Positions 24,827-38,158 are shown, numbered from the stretch's first letter. The stretch is DNA of 64,000 bases from Sphagnum magellanicum (GCA_021904315.1 CM038920.1:15190001-15254000); one strand, 5' to 3'. Program-made: numbers and translations. The notes: generated by a model not told the origin, from the sequence alone.

Positions 24827-25689
24827 AGGTAGGTCAAGTTATAATTCCATGTACACTCGATGCAAAAAATTATAAATGAAAATAATCAAAAGAAGAAGAA
24901 AATTCATTGTCGAATATAATGTTGTTTCCTTCACATTCTTGAGAAAAAAATTTGAAGGTTTGTCCACAAGTAAGGTAAAACTCTACAACCCACAAAACAA
25001 CACAATTAGTAAACACTAATCTAACTAATAATGGTGGGCCGACAATCAAGTAATAGCATAAGGCCCTCCATTAATTATCTCTTAGTAGTTGCCAAACAAT
25101 TGTGGGTGTAAGGCACCTTACTATCACCTAGCAATCGTTAGGTGATAAGACGTGAAAGGTGTCTTATAATGATGTGTCTTTTACCCACAATCACTTGACG
25201 ACCACTAGGCGATAACCCAAGCCCATTCATCAACTCTAACCTGGGGGTGACCAAGCAATACTCAAACATTTCTTATTACCTATGGCCTAGCAGTCATTAG
25301 GTGATAGTTTAAAACCGCACATTATGTTTTTCATTAATTAATTATCATATAAATGAACTAAACACACAATGTTTTATAAATTTCTTGGGGGCCGCTAGAC
25401 ATTGTTTAGCACACAACCTAGCTATATCCCACAAAAATGCTTGTTACAATTATCATGGAAATGAGTTAATGTATCAACAATAAGTAAGCTCTAAGTATAA
25501 CATCAAGTCCAAGGCATATATAACAATGCAACTAGAGGAAAATCTAGTCCATTACACAGATTTCATTAAATAATTACACACCACAAAATATTGTTCACCC
25601 ATGCATACAACCTTTACATCATTACGATTATTTATGTTCATTAAAATGAATTAGAATTCAAACAATTTATTTAATCGACCTTTGTTTTA
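24827..25689. other. No gene; scattered CTAGG-type palindromes
   Basis: No supported frame. Imperfect palindromes related to the 45-bp array occur at about 25080, 25130 (CCTAGCAATCGTTAGG), 25195, 25287 and 25388. Confidence 0.5.
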
Positions 25690-28600
25690 TTCACCCCACA
25701 AAATTGTATGAACTCAAAACATTTAGTGGAGGTTCGACATCACACAATTCCTCACCAGCTTTATAACTTTCATCTACATCAACTACAACTAGAGTTGGCC
25801 TTAATGATGAAGCTATAGATGTATTGACCATCGACATGTTTATGGATGCAAGCACATTGTCCTCCTTTCGTGAATCCTCTTGATCATGGCCACTCGGTTC
25901 TTCAGGTGCCTCCTAGTAGGCTTTTGGACTAGCTTCCTATGCAAATGGAATCACCTCTAGTGTTAGTGGAATTGGACTATCATTGTTCTTTGGATTTCAC
26001 CCCTAAAATCGACCTTTTTTCCTCACCGGTTGGCTTTTACTCATTAGCTGGTTATTCATATTTGAGGTCCTTTTCTTATTTTTACCTCTTGTAACATAGC
26101 CAGGTTTTTTCTTGTTGACCTTTGGTGGATTCAAGTGTTCAAGTGTTTGAGACTAATTCATGGCTTCTTTTTCAATAAGTACGATGATAACATCTTCATT
26201 GTCCTCAACATTAATTTGAACAGCCCTATGATCATTAGAATTGATTTGGGCGGTTGAATTCTAGTGTTCCAAGTCGCGACACCGGTTAGCATGTGAAGAC
26301 TAAAACCATCATTTCGCAACGGTTTCCTTCAATATCTTTTGAAATGATTTCAAGAACCTTACATTTATTTTCTTGGTAACTAGAAGGTAGGATTAGATAA
26401 CATCTATATTTAAGGATATTTGTTCATAAAACATAAAATCATATAGTCGATAGGCATTAATTGGACATAGGTCACAAGACCTCCATCGAAGATATTCAGA
26501 CAAACCATGCCGCTCAAAATTATAAGTTCTAGAATTCACAATATTTTTTCCAAGGAAACCTCATGCTTGTATAATTGTCAATCTTTTGGAAACACATAAA
26601 TTGGTCATTCAATTAATGTTGACAATTTATTGCTTGTAAGAATATCAACGCCCACATTTGTTCCAATTTTACAAGGGAACAAATATGTGTATATCAACAC
26701 ATGATTGTTTAGTAAAATCATTGATTGAAATGGAACCTCTCCTCATGCCATGTATTGCCCAAATTCAAATCAAATATTGGTGACAAAAATTGACTTGCTC
26801 ACAATAGTAAGCAAGCTTTTGAATGACTCCCAATCACATATGCAAGCAACTATTGTAAAATTGGCCTTGATGTTGAGGAGTCCAATAAGAAAAGACTCCC
26901 AATTAAAGCCCTTCTAAACAATGGGAACAACTTTTGTACTGTGTGTTGTATAGACGATATCGATGGTCCATGTCACATCATTTTATAGGAATGATGCCAA
27001 TGATTCCTTGTTGATAACATCCATTAAGCATGACATGTTATCAATTCTATCATACTTGTAATGACTATCCAACAAAATGACCTATACTATAACATCTTTT
27101 GCACTTCCACTCTGGATCCACTTCTCCAAAGAGCATTTAAACCCTGAAGGTGGAGCCTCATCTGAAGGGTTTAGTCTCAATGTTTTTAATAGAATTTGTC
27201 ATTGAGCTCCGAGTCCAAAATAGAGAGCAACATCTTGTCAAGGTTGTGCTTTTCTTTCAACGTGTGCCATTTGTCATCCAAATAGGGCTTCTAATTATTG
27301 GCGGTCGGCTTCAGATGACCAAAATGAATCAATATTTCATTTTGGATAACAACCTTCCTTTTCAAAAGCCTTGTAAACTCGTACATGGACTTCAACTTTG
27401 GCCTCCTTCCTTTGGTTGGACGCTCCCTCAAAGTTATTGTTTTCACGAATAGCCTTTTTGCTAACTTCTCAAATCAAATCTCTTTCAAATTTGCCAAGCA
27501 ACCAAAGGCGGATTTGCTAATTGGTTTTAGCAAACATGCAAATACATCTCCAGATCCATCAAGGATGTTGCACCTTTCCCATTCAAAGAGGGCATTTTGC
27601 CACAATTGGAACAACACATTTGTCAACATCAAGATGTTCATTCATTCCTTTGTGGATTCCACATTCAACATGGGCTTCAATGTCTCCTTGAATTTCTATG
27701 CAACATGTAAAACAACAAGAAGGATTAATAATAGAAGTAAAAACAAAGGAATATTTCATAACATAATGTGATAATTTAAATACCTTGTATTCGTTAGAGT
27801 GTCAAAGAGAAGCATCCAAATTTGGATGTGGTTATTCATAAGCGTCCCAAATCCAATGTGCATGTGCAAGGTTCTCCTTATAAGAAGGCTTCATTCCAAG
27901 GTCACAATCCTTGTTCAAAATTTTCAAGAGGTTGCAAATTTTCACAAAATTCGTGTCCCACACAATGATTATTTGGAACTTGTTGTAAATCTTTCGAACA
28001 CAATCCTTTATATTGGGATCTTCCACCAATTCCTATTAATACAATCATATTTTACTAATCCATTCCTTCCAGCCATATCATTTGCATTGCAAACAAGTAG
28101 GTATGTCAAAGAGGAACAATAAATGCAAAGACAATGCACCTTTGTTACAACAATTAGAATTTGATGGTTTTGCATATCCTTCCACTTCCTAGGCTTTTGC
28201 AATAGAATATGTCCTGGACTTTTGGGGTCCTTTAGAATTGTAAATATTGGCACTTTTGTGTCAAACTTGTTATACTACATATTCATTTTTTTGATCTTGT
28301 TTTTATGTATATTCAAAAAAGGCCAGTATACAACGTTTGGGGGTGCTTTTTAAAAATAATGAACATCGACCGTAACACCTAGAACTAGGTCATTTCCCAA
28401 GGGAAAGTAATATGAGAACTTGTCTCCTAGTGTGTTATCTAACTTTGTCCAAAAAATCTTTTTTTTTCTATTCCTTGGTTTTTCCTTTTGTGGTTTTTTT
28501 GTTGGGCATGGCTTGCTTGAGCCCTCAAAGTTAGTCATAGCCCATTCAAAGGCCCTCTAGGAGTCTTTTGACAATTCATCTTTCTCAATTGAAACAATTT

Positions 28601-29016
28601 CAAATAATTCATCCCAATAATCACATGTGCAATTTTTTCCTTCAATTCCTTAATTTGGAAACCTTTCTCAACACTAGTTAGGGACAATTCATCGCTAGTT
28701 TTGTCAATTGGGCAAACAAGACCAACTACTTCTTTTTCAAATCCTTGACCATGAAAATGACCATTGCCAACTCATGAACCCAAACCTTCAATGGATGGAT
28801 GGCTTCTTTTTTTATGGAGTCCTCATTATCATTCTTGATGAATTGGAACTCTATTAAGGATTCATGTGTAGGCATCAACCTCACGCCCCCAGTCGATACG
28901 CTTTTTGAAAGCATCCAAATTCTGAGCTTTACCTTAGGATAATATTGGTTGACCCCCAAATATTCACCAATCACCTTCTTTAGCAACGTGGGTGTGTACT
29001 TGCATGTCAAAAACAT
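25690..29016 (-). pseudogene. Long decayed minus-strand coding region, unidentified
   Basis: Read from 29016 downwards, the minus strand gives long stretches of protein-like text interrupted by stops, many where TGG or CAA/CAG codons would suit. Pieces include the open frame 29016-28726, a Lys/Pro-rich stretch at 28538-28440 (KKPQKEKPRNRKKK), FTIVACICDWESFKSLL near 26855-26800, and IYTYLFPCKIGTNVGVDIL near 26690-26635. A charged, Pro-rich tail with KKKPGYVTRGKNKKR lies near 26120-26070. I recognise no domain. Its size, orientation and place behind the array suggest one large gene of the giant element, perhaps over 1,000 residues. The plus-strand frames at 27150-28122 are probably shadows of it. 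Confidence 0.45.
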
Positions 29017-29135
29017 TTCAGAAATATGACCTTAAATTATTGCTTGAGACACTCAAGGCGTCCAAGTGATTGAAAACAATATGATTTAAAAATGCATAGC
29101 CATCACCAAATGTTTTTTTGAAATGCATTGAAAAT

Positions 29136-29741
29136 CACTTAGCAGTTGTCAGGCGTTTTTTCGAAAATGAACTAAGAAATGCATGGTGGCCACTAAGCGA
29201 TTCTCAACATCGTGACATAAGTAATTCCTCGCAGTTACCAAACATTTTTTAGCGTTAAGACTTGAGGAATGCTTAATAGCCGCCAAACATTTATTCACAA
29301 TATAATCTATGAAACGCTTAGCGATTGCGAGGTGTTTTTCAACAATATAATATAAGAAACACTTAGTGGTTGCTAGGCATTTTTCGACAATATAAGCTAA
29401 GAAATGCTTGGTGGCCGCTAGGCATCTCACGCTAATATAATCTTAAAAACACATGGCAGCTGCCAATTATTTCTCAATAGTATAGGCTGAGCAATGTTGA
29501 ATGGCTGTTAGGTGTTTTGCACTAATATAATTTTAGAAACACCTAGTAGATGTGAGGTGTTTCTTAACAGTATAGGTTGAAAAATGCCTCGCGACCGCCA
29601 GGCATTTTTAAAATTATATTCTAGAAAAACATTTGGTGACTACAAAGTGTTTCTTGTTAATATAATCTTAGAAACGTTTAGTGGTCACCAAATGCATCGA
29701 GGAAATTAGAATTGGTAATGCCTAGTGACCATCAAGCATTC
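29136..29741. repeat. 45-bp palindromic array, 14 units
   Basis: Unit centres recur at about 29136, 29181, 29226, 29270, 29314, 29360, 29405, 29449, 29492, 29538, 29583, 29629, 29675 and 29718, a spacing of 43-46 bp. Each holds an imperfect palindrome of the type GCTTAGTGGCCACTAGGC, followed by an A/T-rich spacer such as AACAATATAA. The clearest are at 29181 (GGTGGCCACTAAG), 29405 and 29675. On the minus strand, 29430-29149 is open for 93 codons as a 15-residue repeat, just upstream of the unidentified minus-strand relic. It may therefore be a coding repeat, a binding-site array, or both. Confidence 0.82.
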
Positions 29742-30057
29742 CGATTCAAGAAGCTTTAGGAGATTAATGGACTTACAATGGTTTGTTAGCCATTTTGAAA
29801 TTTTTGAAGGTTCTTAGTTTGTGACATTGAGGTCTTTGTTTTGTTGAATATTTGTTTCACATGAATGTTGTTGATATGTTAGGTTAGAAATGGTTTTGTT
29901 CTTTGTGATTCTCCTGCATAAGATATAATAACACTAAATTTTAAGTACAGATAGAGATGAATATGAATAATACTAAGATGGATCTAATGAAAGTTAAAAA
30001 AAATGCAAACAACTACATTAATAATCTTATGCACATAATGAAATTGAAACTTTATGA
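29742..30057. other. No gene seen
   Basis: A/T-rich stretch between the array and the CACTA-type element D. Nothing recognised. Confidence 0.45.
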
Positions 30058-32774
30058 CCCTATGAGAAAAAAGGGTGTTTTGTAACTAGCCTTGCAATTC
30101 AATTTTTGAATTACATCAGACAAATTGCAAAAAGTTGCAATAATTGCAACTCCCCATATATATAGTGCAACTCGTTACAACTCAATTACAACTTTGTCAC
30201 AACAATTCCTTTTCAACTACTATGCAACTCCCCTATGATTATAATCATAATGTCATGTTAATGTCATTTTTCATCCATTCATCAAAATTTAACACATGGC
30301 ATTATAAGGATTTTTTGTGATTGTTTTGAAATATTGATACCCATCATCCATTATGATTATTTGTTTTAGATGGTCTTGGATTATGACACGTGGCACAATC
30401 AAAAGTTGTCATGTAGCATATTAATTGATTTTTGGAAACATATATATACCTAGGTAGGTCGATACATAGCCATAGGTAAGTAAGTTGATATAGCTCCAAC
30501 CTACCTACTTACTTACCTACTTAACTAACTATTTACTTACTATCTAGGTAGGTAGGAAAGTAAGACCTACTTATTTAAGTAGGCAAGTAGGTTAGTAAGA
30601 AGGTAGAATACTAGAAAAATGAACTAAAAAAGTAGCCACATAAGGTTTTTAATTTGTTATGTGTTTTGTCTTTAGGGTTAAGCTTTTATGAGTTCATCTC
30701 AACATGGCACATATATTTTAATGTGAAAATGCAAGAGGAGACACCTCTTTTATATAGTTTGTGAAATGAAATATTGAAGACAAAACATGTGGGTTAAATC
30801 TTTTAATGGAACCCTAGTTGCAATTGAGTTGTAATTACCAAAAACAAAATCACATGTTTTTTGTTTTATTTTAAATTTTTTAATTAATTTGAAATTTTTA
30901 ATTAATCATCTGACGTAATTATTTGAATTAAAATACGATAATTAATTATGTAGATTGATTATATGAACTAGTTAATATAATTTAGATAATTAGTTAGTTG
31001 AATTATTCAAATATTTAATTATCAAATAAGTATCAAATAATTAATTATCAAAATAAATATTTTATGATTAATTATTTAAATAATTATTGAATAATTAATT
31101 ATGTTGATAATTGATGATTTGAATTCGAATAAAATTCAATAATTATTCACTTACATTAATAAAAATTTAAAATTTAAATTATTTGAATTAATTAATTAAT
31201 TTTATATAATTAATTACTGAATTTAAGTAATTAATTATTAGATTTTTAAAATTTATTATCTAAATTAGTTAAATACTAATTAATCAATTTTGATTAATGA
31301 ATTTATATGAATAGTTTATTATTTAGCTTACTTAAATAGTTCATGGTAATTAATTATATTACATATTAATTACTAATTTAAAATTAATAAAAAATTAATA
31401 TTAAATATTAAATAATAAACATGAATTTGAGTAAAAAACATTGAGGTATATAAAAACATATTCATATGTACACCTTTATTTAATTACTCACTTACATGAA
31501 TAAAAAAATTCATTTAAAATTATTTGAATTAATTAATTAAATATATATAATTAATTACTGAATTGAAGTAATTAATTATTAGACATTTGTTTATTTATTA
31601 TCTAAATTAGTTAAATACTAATTAATCAATTTTGATTAATGAATTTATATGAATAGTTTATTATTTAACTTACTTAATTAGTTCATGGTAATTAAGTATA
31701 TTACATATTAATTGCTAATTTAAAATTAGTAAAAATATTATTAAAATTTAAATAATAAACATGAATTTGAGTAGAAAACATTGAGGTATATAAAGACATA
31801 TTCATATGTACACCCTTATTGAATGTTTAATAAAATATACACATTGCTTTTAATTTCAATTCAAAAATAGATTTTCACCTTTCATGAAATTCTATCATTT
31901 GATATGTATGTATATCAACATAATATTGTGAATTCCAATGTAGTGAAATATTATTAACACAACAATTGAACATCAAACACAACAAATAGGACTATAATAT
32001 TTATTACATTATTTAAATTTTGGTTATTTAGATAATTACGAAAATGAATTATTTTAATTAATTAATTCAATAAAGGAATCGACTCATATCACTGAAACAT
32101 TTAATAATTTAGTTTTAAAAAGTTGAAGTGTATAAACAATGATATATGTATGTGTATATTCATAAACATTTTAATACACCATTCCAATCCAATTGAAGGC
32201 TTACATTTACACTTTCAATGAATTGCCACATAGTTGAAAATTAATTTTAGATGAGTTGAACACTCTAGGTCCAAAATAGTGGACAAGTAGTGGTTATGTA
32301 GTGAAACCATAGTGGCACATTTTATTGTAATTTAGTTGTAAAATTAGCCAATTTAGTTGACTTTTAGTTGTAAACAAATTGCAAGTTCTAGATGTTATGG
32401 ATTTTTACTTAATCGTACATGTGGCATGATCATACGCATCAACACCGTATGCCGATTGCAAAGTAATTGCTTACTCAACGCTAAAGCTACACTAGTTGTA
32501 ACATAGTTGAAATTAACCATTTCATTGCAACTTGTGATCATGGTCAAACTATGGTTAACTATCACCATATATATTTTGCATACATATGCTCGTATAAAGT
32601 CCAAGTTACAATTAATGTGCAATTAAATTATAATTATGAAATATTCAGACATGGCATTTCAATTATTAATTCATTGTATTTCCATACTATAATTATACCC
32701 TAGTTGCACAATAGTTTTTGTGATGATCTAGTTGCATGTTAATCTAGTTTCCGTGGACACAATTTCTTATAGTG
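30058..32774 (-). mobile_element. Non-autonomous CACTA-type element D, 2.7 kb
   Basis: Left end CCCTATGAGAAAAAAG and right end TTTCTTATAGTG are degenerate CACTA-type termini. TGA flanks both sides (30055-30057 and 32775-32777), a 3-bp target duplication. Subterminal AGTTGCAA and GTTGTAA motifs are dense in the first and last 500 bp. A CTAC/GTAG palindromic core (about 30445-30610) next to an ACACGTGGCACAAT motif matches the cores of elements A, B and C, though the rest is diverged. Orientation is given to match element C. No transposase is present. Confidence 0.78.
31148..31826. repeat. Tandem duplication of 341 bp inside element D
   Basis: CACTTACAT starts at 31148 and again at 31489, and the following 330 bp are repeated. 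Examples are TACTAATTAATCAATTTTG, AATAAACATGAATTTGAGTA and ACATTGAGGTATATAAA. The copies differ by a few percent. The DNA is almost pure A/T with no coding content. Confidence 0.85.
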
Positions 32775-33342
32775 TGACACATTTATTTAAAATTTGACTT
32801 TGAATCAAATGTAGACATAGAGAAACTGAGGGGCAATGCCTAATTAGAAATAAACACATATAAATTAGATGATGAGTTATACACAAGGAAGTACAATCAT
32901 AGAAAATGCCAATCATACATATAATGCAAATGATAAAAACAAGGCCAAACATATTGAGACAAATAAAGTGAATGATTATTTGTACACATAATATGTTAAT
33001 CATAAATAGAAACTATCATTAGTAAGATTGATATTTCAAAGACAAGTTCACACAAATTTGGACAATGGTAATGAAATAGAATCTGAAGTATAACAACATA
33101 GAGACTAACAAAGACATAAGTAGACAAATCATACATAAGCATACATGCACATACATAAGCATAGGGATTTGATATTGCACATGTTGATTGGTAGAAGTAC
33201 ATTTAGCATCAAATGCCCTTAAAATCAAACCCTTTGTTAGTGCTTCATAACTATAAACACATTGAAGGATACAAGGAATTGACATTGGCACACATAAGTA
33301 CATAAGATGAATATTTAACGGGAAAGTGCAAAGATTGGGTGA
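32775..33342. other. No gene seen, between CACTA elements D and B
   Basis: Several overlapping minus-strand frames of 68-108 codons lie here. They overlap one another in different frames and show no recognisable domain, so none is called. Confidence 0.4.
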
Positions 33343-35146
33343 CACTAGTAGAAATCAGCCAAAATGTAACCATTCCATTTATGACTACATGCGACTAATA
33401 GTCGTTTGCGACTAGATTTGAAAATATTTGTAACTACAAGACCAACTTTCAACTATTTTGGTCATTTTCACAACTATGATACAATTATTAGAAATTTCAT
33501 CCTATTGGTTACATCAATTTTACATTTATTTTTATCCATTAATAGGTTGATATGTCCCATTAGTTGCAATAGTCACCAAATTAGTTGCATCCTAAAGGTA
33601 TTATACAATGACATAGGGGTATATTTGAATGTATGTACTAAAATTATATATATATTATGCATACATATGTATATTGTTCATATAATGAATCGCAAAATTA
33701 ATATTTGAACTTTGAATTTTTTTATTCAAATTTGAAAATTGTTATTTCAATTGTTAAAAACATTATTTGAATTTGAAATTTTTGATTTGAATATGATATT
33801 TTCAATTCAAAAAGACTGATTTGATCTAAAAATTGATTTTGAATTCTAAATTAATATTTTCAAATCCAAAAATTAGTATTTCAATTCAGAAAATTATAAT
33901 TGATCATAAAAATGGAATATTTTGAATATTCCATTTAATTTTGAATATTTTTATGTGAATACGAAAATTTATATTTTAGTTATGAAATTTTTTCATTTAT
34001 ATTTTAATAATCATTTTATTCGAACTTGAAATTTAAATTCCAAATTATATTTTTAAATATTTTATTATTTATGAGTTATGTATTAATAACTTGTGAGTAA
34101 CTAAGTAGCTAGTTTGTCAAATATGAAGAAGGTATTACTTATTTAAGTAATTGATAATGAATATTGAATATTTGTAGTGTATAGCTTATAATTTAAATAT
34201 ATGTAAATTTCATCATTATGAATTAAATGATTATTTAATTATTTAGTACTTGAATTGTTTAAAAATCTAAAAACCCTAGAAGTAAGGGATGAAGAAAGTT
34301 TTGGAATTACAACTTAGTTTGTAAGGAAGTTGCAACTTCAAAACTTATCCCATATTGTTTGTTTTCCATTCCTATTTTGAACACTATACAAACAAAGGGG
34401 TGTGCCTATGCAATTTCACATTAAAAAGTTTGTGCACATGGGATGAGCTAATCAAAAGGCTCAACCCAAAACAAAAATACAAATAATGCACAATTCTAAA
34501 GTACATACCTCCTCAACTTACTTATCTATTTAGCTAGGTAAGTACCTAGTTTGACTTACCCATCTAGGTCAGCCTATATACCTACCTACTTAAGTACCTA
34601 CTTATATGAATAGGTATTTAGCCTAGGAAGGTAAAACCTACCTATTTATTTTTTACCTAAGTAAGTAGGTAGGTAGGTAGGTAGGTAGGTAGGTAAGGAT
34701 TGTAGGCACCTATTTATGTACCTACCAACCTAATATTAATATTTTTATTAAATTAAAATTTTAATGCCAGGTGGCATATTTACATTGGGCCATGTGTCAT
34801 AATATAAGATCATTTAAGTCTTTGAATTTAACGTCTTATATTATTTCAAAATAATAATAATAATAATAATAATCATATATTAAGACATGTGGTAGCACAT
34901 GATTTGCCTTCAATTATGACCAAAATAGTTGCATATTAGTCGCATGTGATAATACGTATACAATGGAGTCAAAGGATGAAATGTATTTGTTGACTTTTTC
35001 TTTCATACAATATTCTTTGTCATTTGCAATTATTTATCACATGCGACTTGTCTTAGGCGACTAAAAGGATTTTAGTTGCAAAATGTCTTTTGCGACTAAA
35101 ATTTAGTTGCAAAGAGCAGTCGAAAATACATGTTTTTCTTCTAATG
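33343..35146 (+). mobile_element. Non-autonomous CACTA-type element B, 1.8 kb
   Basis: Starts CACTAGTAGAAATCAGCC and ends TTTTTCTTCTAATG, flanked by TGA on both sides (33340-33342 and 35147-35149). Dense GCGACTA / AGTCGC / TTGCAA subterminal repeats lie at both ends. It is closely similar to element C but lies in the opposite orientation and lacks about 1.3 kb of its interior (the break is near 34048). The CTAC/GTAG core at 34510-34700 includes an uninterrupted GTAG microsatellite (about 34664-34695). It has no coding capacity. Confidence 0.93.
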
Positions 35147-36129
35147 TGAATGTACAAGGTTTGGACATTTGAAAATTACTGGTTTCTGCAGGCCTTAGGT
35201 GATATTTGGAAAGAAGTTTTGGGTACTTTTCTAGAAATTTGGGACTTTACAAAATTATTGTTTTTATAGAGTGGTATAAAAGGATTTTGAGTATTTGGCT
35301 TATTGACAATTGTTTTGTGCAAGGAGAGCATGGAGAGCAAATACAAATATATTGTGCCTTAGACTTCTAGATTCTTTGTACTATGTGTTTGTCATCTCTT
35401 TTATAGTGCCCTTGAATTGCACGAGAGAAAAAGGATGAAAACCCATCCTTCATTTCTTTCGTTTATTTTAAACTTTAAAATTTCAGAAAAGTAAAAGCAC
35501 AAAAACACATACCTAAAAGTGGGGTTGCTCGTTGGGTTGGTCTTTAGCGACTTTGTAATGTGCTCATTGGGAGTTGTTGCAGAGATAAAGAAATGGAGAT
35601 CAGGAAAGTGAAAATGAAAACTAAACCCTAATTTTTTTTTTTGAAGGGTGATGTTTGGATGGATGGATGGAAAGATCGGTGGATGCATGCAGGATGGACG
35701 AAGCAATTGACGAAAGGATGGATGGATGGAATGTTCAAAACCATTAAAATTGGGATGATATTTTATATGCCCAAAAAATTATGAAAACATAAGGAAAGTA
35801 TATATATCCAAAAGAATGATGAAAATAATTTGGGGAACTATTTTTTCTTTATCAAAAAAAAATATCGGGGTTGAAGGAAGAAAAAGATGATAATTAGGGA
35901 TTTTTTTTTTGGTTAACATAAAATATATATATATACTTTTTAAGGGAAACAATGAAAACTAAAAGTAGAAAGTCTTGAAGAATTAGTATGAATAATGTAA
36001 TGTATGAATAATGTTCATTTAAACTAATTTATATCTCAATGTCCAAGGATCTTATGGTTTTATGGTAAGATTATTGCAAGAATGTTTGAGTTTTCAAGGC
36101 TTTAGGTTGAACATGATTAGGTTTGAAGG
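35147..36129. other. No confident gene; 101-codon minus-strand frame
   Basis: The frame 35706-35401 on the minus strand has a Pro/His/Ser-rich start from an ATGG microsatellite (CCATCCATCCATC) and no known motif. I do not call it as a gene. A homopolymer T run and TATATA tracts occur near 35890-35935. Confidence 0.4.
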
Positions 36130-36480
36130 TTATGAAGACGTCGAGTTTAGGGTTTAGGGTTTAAGGTTTAAGGTTTTACAGGGTTTGTGTTTTGGGTGTG
36201 AAGGTATTATGGATTTAGGGTTAACACCTAAATTTTCTATTATGTCACATTCCAGTTTGAAGTTTAGGAGGATTAAGGTTTTAAGTTTTTGGGGAACTTT
36301 AAAGGGAACAAGTTTATGGTTTATGGTTTTTTGGGTTAAATAATATGGAATTTTAAAGGTTTGGAAACAAATTACGACTTAAGGTATTTAAGGTTTCAAG
36401 GTTTCAAGGTTGGATAAATTCGAGTATGAAGGTTTGGAGGTTAAAGTATGGTTTAAAGGTTTTAGGGTTTAAGGTTTTGA
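36130..36480 (+). repeat. Degenerate telomere-like GGTTTAGGG/GGTTTAAGG stretch
   Basis: Repeats of GGGTTTAGGG, GGTTTAAGG and TTTCAAGG recur irregularly for about 350 bp. The best run is near 36150-36175. They resemble plant telomere repeats (TTTAGGG) but are too irregular for a real telomeric tract. Confidence 0.6.
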
Positions 36481-36489
36481 TACATTACT

Positions 36490-37170
36490 GTGAAAATAAA
36501 GATCCAAGAATAAATGGCCTCATTGTATTTTCAATACATCCAAATAATTTATGATTATAGAAATTTGAATCAATGAAAGTGGATAAAATTGTGAAAACAA
36601 AAATTCAAGACAAACAAGTCAATGTGGTTTCAACTTCTTTTGAATTATTACTTGTATTTCTAAAAATTAGAATCAATGTATTCAATGTGAACACAAAGAT
36701 TCAAGAGAAATTGAATTCAAACTTTTTTGAACAATAAGATTTCTTTATTTATTAGTTGAGAAATTTTGATACTTGACGAATATTAAATTATGTGATGATA
36801 AAAACTCAAGACAAAAATTGTGGCATAAGTTTAAGTTAATGTGGAGTTTTGAATTATTATTATTTAATAAATGAATTGATTAGTTTAGAAATTTTGATAT
36901 GTCATTTAATAATATGTTGATATGGACAATGTGAAGACAAAGATCTAGGACAAAGTGGCCTCCATATCTTTTCAATAAATACAAGTTATTTATTAGTATA
37001 GATTTTTTAATCAATGGTAAAATTGGGAAGACAATTAAGATTTTTAAAAAAATGTCTTCAACATGCTTTTGTGAATAATTACTTAATATTATATTACTTT
37101 ATTATTTGTGAAAATTTGATACATAATTGTTAGATAATGTGAAAATGAAGATCCAAGACCACTTGTGATT
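36490..37170 (+). repeat. Degenerate tandem repeat, about 95-140 bp period, seven units
   Basis: The phrase GTGAARACAAAGATCCAAGAC and close variants recur at about 36490, 36591, 36687, 36792, 36931, 37025 and 37139, each followed by A/T-rich text. Unit length varies and identity is low. No open frame runs through it. Confidence 0.6.
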
Positions 37171-38158
37171 ATAAGGGAAATTTAGGGTAAATTTTATGGT
37201 CCATGTGTAAAATATATTAGTGTTGAAAGTTTATTTGATAGTTTTTTTTTTGGTTCAATAACTCAACACAAGGTTCACCAAAACTTAAACTAGCAAGGCT
37301 TCCCATATTTATAATTTCCAACTTGAAGTTTTTTTTTTTCACATTAATACAATTGTGTATTTTTCCTTTTAATAAATATAATTCTTTCATTGAAAAAAAC
37401 ACGTTGCGTCTTGAAAATAATATATGAATTTAAATGGTTTTGCTTTATTAATTCCCTGATAATATTATGATGAATAATGGAATAATATGAATAATTTTTT
37501 GTAATTTGATCATATTAATCAAAAATGGCATCCTAATAACAATGTATAATTTATTGATTGCCAAAAGTTTCACATCTAAAGTGTGTTTCCAACTTTATAT
37601 AATTTTTTCATAATAACAATAATTTTTACAATAATTTTGATATTAACACATTGTGATAGTTAATATCCAAAATTTTGTAAAATTAATGATGTCAATTGAT
37701 ATTAAGGTATTAAATAAAAAATAAATTAGCTTCTAAGGCTACAAACTATTTCATTGTCCAAGCGTGATGCAAATCCATACAACCATGGCATGGATCATAT
37801 CCTAAACATGGTAGGTGAACAACATGACTAGTTCTAATATTTAGGGTAATAAAATTTTAAACATGTTTTGGTTGATAATATGGTCATATCAACATATTAA
37901 GCTTTCACATTCAAATTATGTTAGATTATTTGTTATCACAACTTTCCCAACTACCAATTAATATCCATAATTTAGTTTGATTACTAGATTTTGCTAGACG
38001 TGATTAATATGTATTTAGTTACAATTCAACACATGATCAATAGTTATAATTGGATTAAATACATATTAACTACCCAATGTTGGTTTAAAACATTTCCTCT
38101 AATTCAATTTCTTTAACTTCAAATGTTAAGTTGAAGTTTTTTGAGTTTGAAATAGGGT
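37171..38158. other. No gene seen
   Basis: A/T-rich spacer up to the inverted CACTA-type element C. No frame, repeat boundary or RNA gene recognised. Confidence 0.45.

Noticed and set aside
27150..28122. Plus-strand frames of 100-128 codons
   Set aside because: They overlap the more fluent minus-strand text, show no motif, and look like shadow frames.
32395..33345. Overlapping minus-strand frames rich in Ile, Cys and Met
   Set aside because: Different frames overlap one another and CACTA-type end repeats; no domain or start context.
34664..34695. GTAG repeat as a CRISPR-like or satellite array
   Set aside because: It is a simple microsatellite within the palindromic core of CACTA-type element B.
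35401..35706. 101-codon minus-strand frame as a gene
   Set aside because: Its start comes from an ATGG microsatellite and the rest has no known domain.
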